Virus record (IMG/VR): IMGVR_UViG_3300031576_000154
Location: 1 to 39,656 of that record
Direction: 5' to 3' (one strand)
Length of the DNA: 39,656 nucleotides
From: a virus
Under the pieces are notes generated by a model. It saw nothing but the letters and a program-made list of their open reading frames with translations, did no database searches and was not told where the DNA came from. Below are positions 38,729-39,656 of the stretch, in pieces; within the stretch, counting starts at the first letter, position 1; the number at the start of each line of letters is the position of its first letter. Both the position numbers and the translations under genes were made by a program.

Positions 38729-39511
38729 TTGGCTGATACAAAAATAAGTGGTGCAACCGCGGTCGTAACACCTGCGTCAGCAGACGAGTACGCTACCAAC
38801 CAAGCTGGAGCCTCCAAGCGCACCAACTTGGGGCAGATCAAAACCTTTGTTACCACTGACCCAGACTTTGCCGCTGGTAGTGCTACAGCAGGGACATGGC
38901 CAAATCTTGCCAGCGGCACTCTACTGACCACTGCCGAAGCAGGCGCAATCGAGCGTGATACCAACTGCTTTTACTTGACCACAGACGCAGGCAACCGTGG
39001 CTATGTACCAGTTGTCCATATTATTCGTGCTGATACCACACGTACGTACACCAGCAATACGTCTTCTCAGCCCATCTTTAATGTACCAACCAATGGTACA
39101 CTCACATTAGAGCTTGGGGCCTATCGGTTTGAGTCTCTTTTGATATTCACAGCAATGGAGGCGGCGGGAGCGAGTAATCGAAGTATTGACATGTTGGGGG
39201 CTGGCACGGCAGTTGTTGGGTCTTGGCTGTGGATGCTTCAGGGTATAGATAACGCTGCCAGTACAGGATTACAGGATTTGGACTCACCGTTTTTAGTCAC
39301 GAACGTTAGTGCCGCTTCCTGCGTGACAGGTGTAGCGGCTGCTACCTTGCGTGTGCATTTAAAAGGAACCTTCGAGGTCACAACGGCTGGCACCATCATC
39401 CCGTCCACAACGATGGTCGTTGCCGCTGCGTCTATTCTTTCAGTCGGGTCATTTCTAGAAGTTTGGCGTATCGGTAGCACCTCAATGACCAGTGTTGGAC
39501 AATGGACGTAA
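38729..39511 (+). CDS. Tail fibre or virion protein
   Basis: 260 residues from TTG, with AAAGGG 8 nt upstream. MADTKISGATAVVTPASADE then YATNQAGASKRTNLGQIKTF is a common N-terminal module of phage virion proteins. The rest is a beta-rich Thr/Ala domain. No catalytic motif. Confidence 0.65.
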   Translation: MADTKISGATAVVTPASADEYATNQAGASKRTNLGQIKTFVTTDPDFAAGSATAGTWPNLASGTLLTTAEAGAIERDTNCFYLTTDAGNRGYVPVVHIIRADTTRTYTSNTSSQPIFNVPTNGTLTLELGAYRFESLLIFTAMEAAGASNRSIDMLGAGTAVVGSWLWMLQGIDNAASTGLQDLDSPFLVTNVSAASCVTGVAAATLRVHLKGTFEVTTAGTIIPSTTMVVAAASILSVGSFLEVWRIGSTSMTSVGQWT

Positions 39512-39524
39512 CACGGAGGACCCT

Positions 39525-39656
39525 ATGCCGGACATTGTAATATTTATCGAAAAGACGGACGATGATGCTGGAGTAGGACAATACCGACTGAGTTGCTTTG
39601 CCAAAGCCAACGGTTTTAGTACGGCAGGGTATACGGTTGATATTTCCTATGGTATG
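39525..39656 (+). CDS. Start of a further tail-region gene (cut by window)
   Basis: GGAGG lies 5 nt before the ATG. The visible 44 codons read MPDIVIFIEKTDDDAGVGQY and onward without stop. Too short to classify. Confidence 0.55.
   Translation, partial: MPDIVIFIEKTDDDAGVGQYRLSCFAKANGFSTAGYTVDISYGM

Overview
The window is a near-complete stretch of a tailed double-stranded DNA bacteriophage genome (Caudoviricetes). It carries a large terminase, a P22-type portal, a scaffold, an N4-gp56-type major capsid protein, tail or receptor-binding proteins and a lysis cassette, beside a phage replication block. N4-type capsid plus P22-type portal suggests podovirus-like morphology, although no tail-tube genes were recognised to settle this. 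Lipoproteins with lipoboxes and a probable outer-membrane spanin suggest a Gram-negative host.

Layout. Bases 1-17950 are almost all transcribed leftward. From the left edge they encode a fused uracil-DNA glycosylase/family A DNA polymerase (running off the window), a probable ssDNA-binding protein, a Sak4-like RecA-fold ATPase and a RecB/Cas4-like nuclease. One rightward RepA/AAA_25-type ATPase starts from a structured, AT-rich divergent region (6275-6591). Leftward transcription resumes with RtcB RNA ligase, a sigma-70 region 4 protein, a Ro60/TROVE protein, a JAMM/MPN protease, an E1 (ThiF)-like and an E2-like protein, then many small proteins. Bases 18179-39656 are transcribed rightward: terminase, portal, scaffold, capsid, several virion proteins with Sec-type signal peptides, a beta-helix protein, an M15 endolysin, holin/spanin candidates and a further tail protein cut by the right edge.

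Three things stand out. (1) A ubiquitin-like conjugation cassette: E2, E1 and JAMM genes in a tight operon, headed by a 64-residue protein ending in Gly-Gly-Asp. (2) An RNA repair or surveillance set: RtcB and Ro60 in one gene cluster, three tandem, similarly built RNA hairpin domains directly upstream of Ro60, a 58-nt tRNA(Tyr)-like sequence lacking a D-arm but with encoded CCA, and a second array of five back-to-back hairpin domains at 16283-16606. (3) An HNH endonuclease gene nested out of frame in the polymerase gene. The host frame stays open through the 453-nt insertion, which splits the glycosylase domain just before its His-containing motif.

Four homing-type endonucleases of three kinds sit in or between core genes. 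Many real small genes here have no recognisable family. Functions are inferred from motifs only; no database search was possible.
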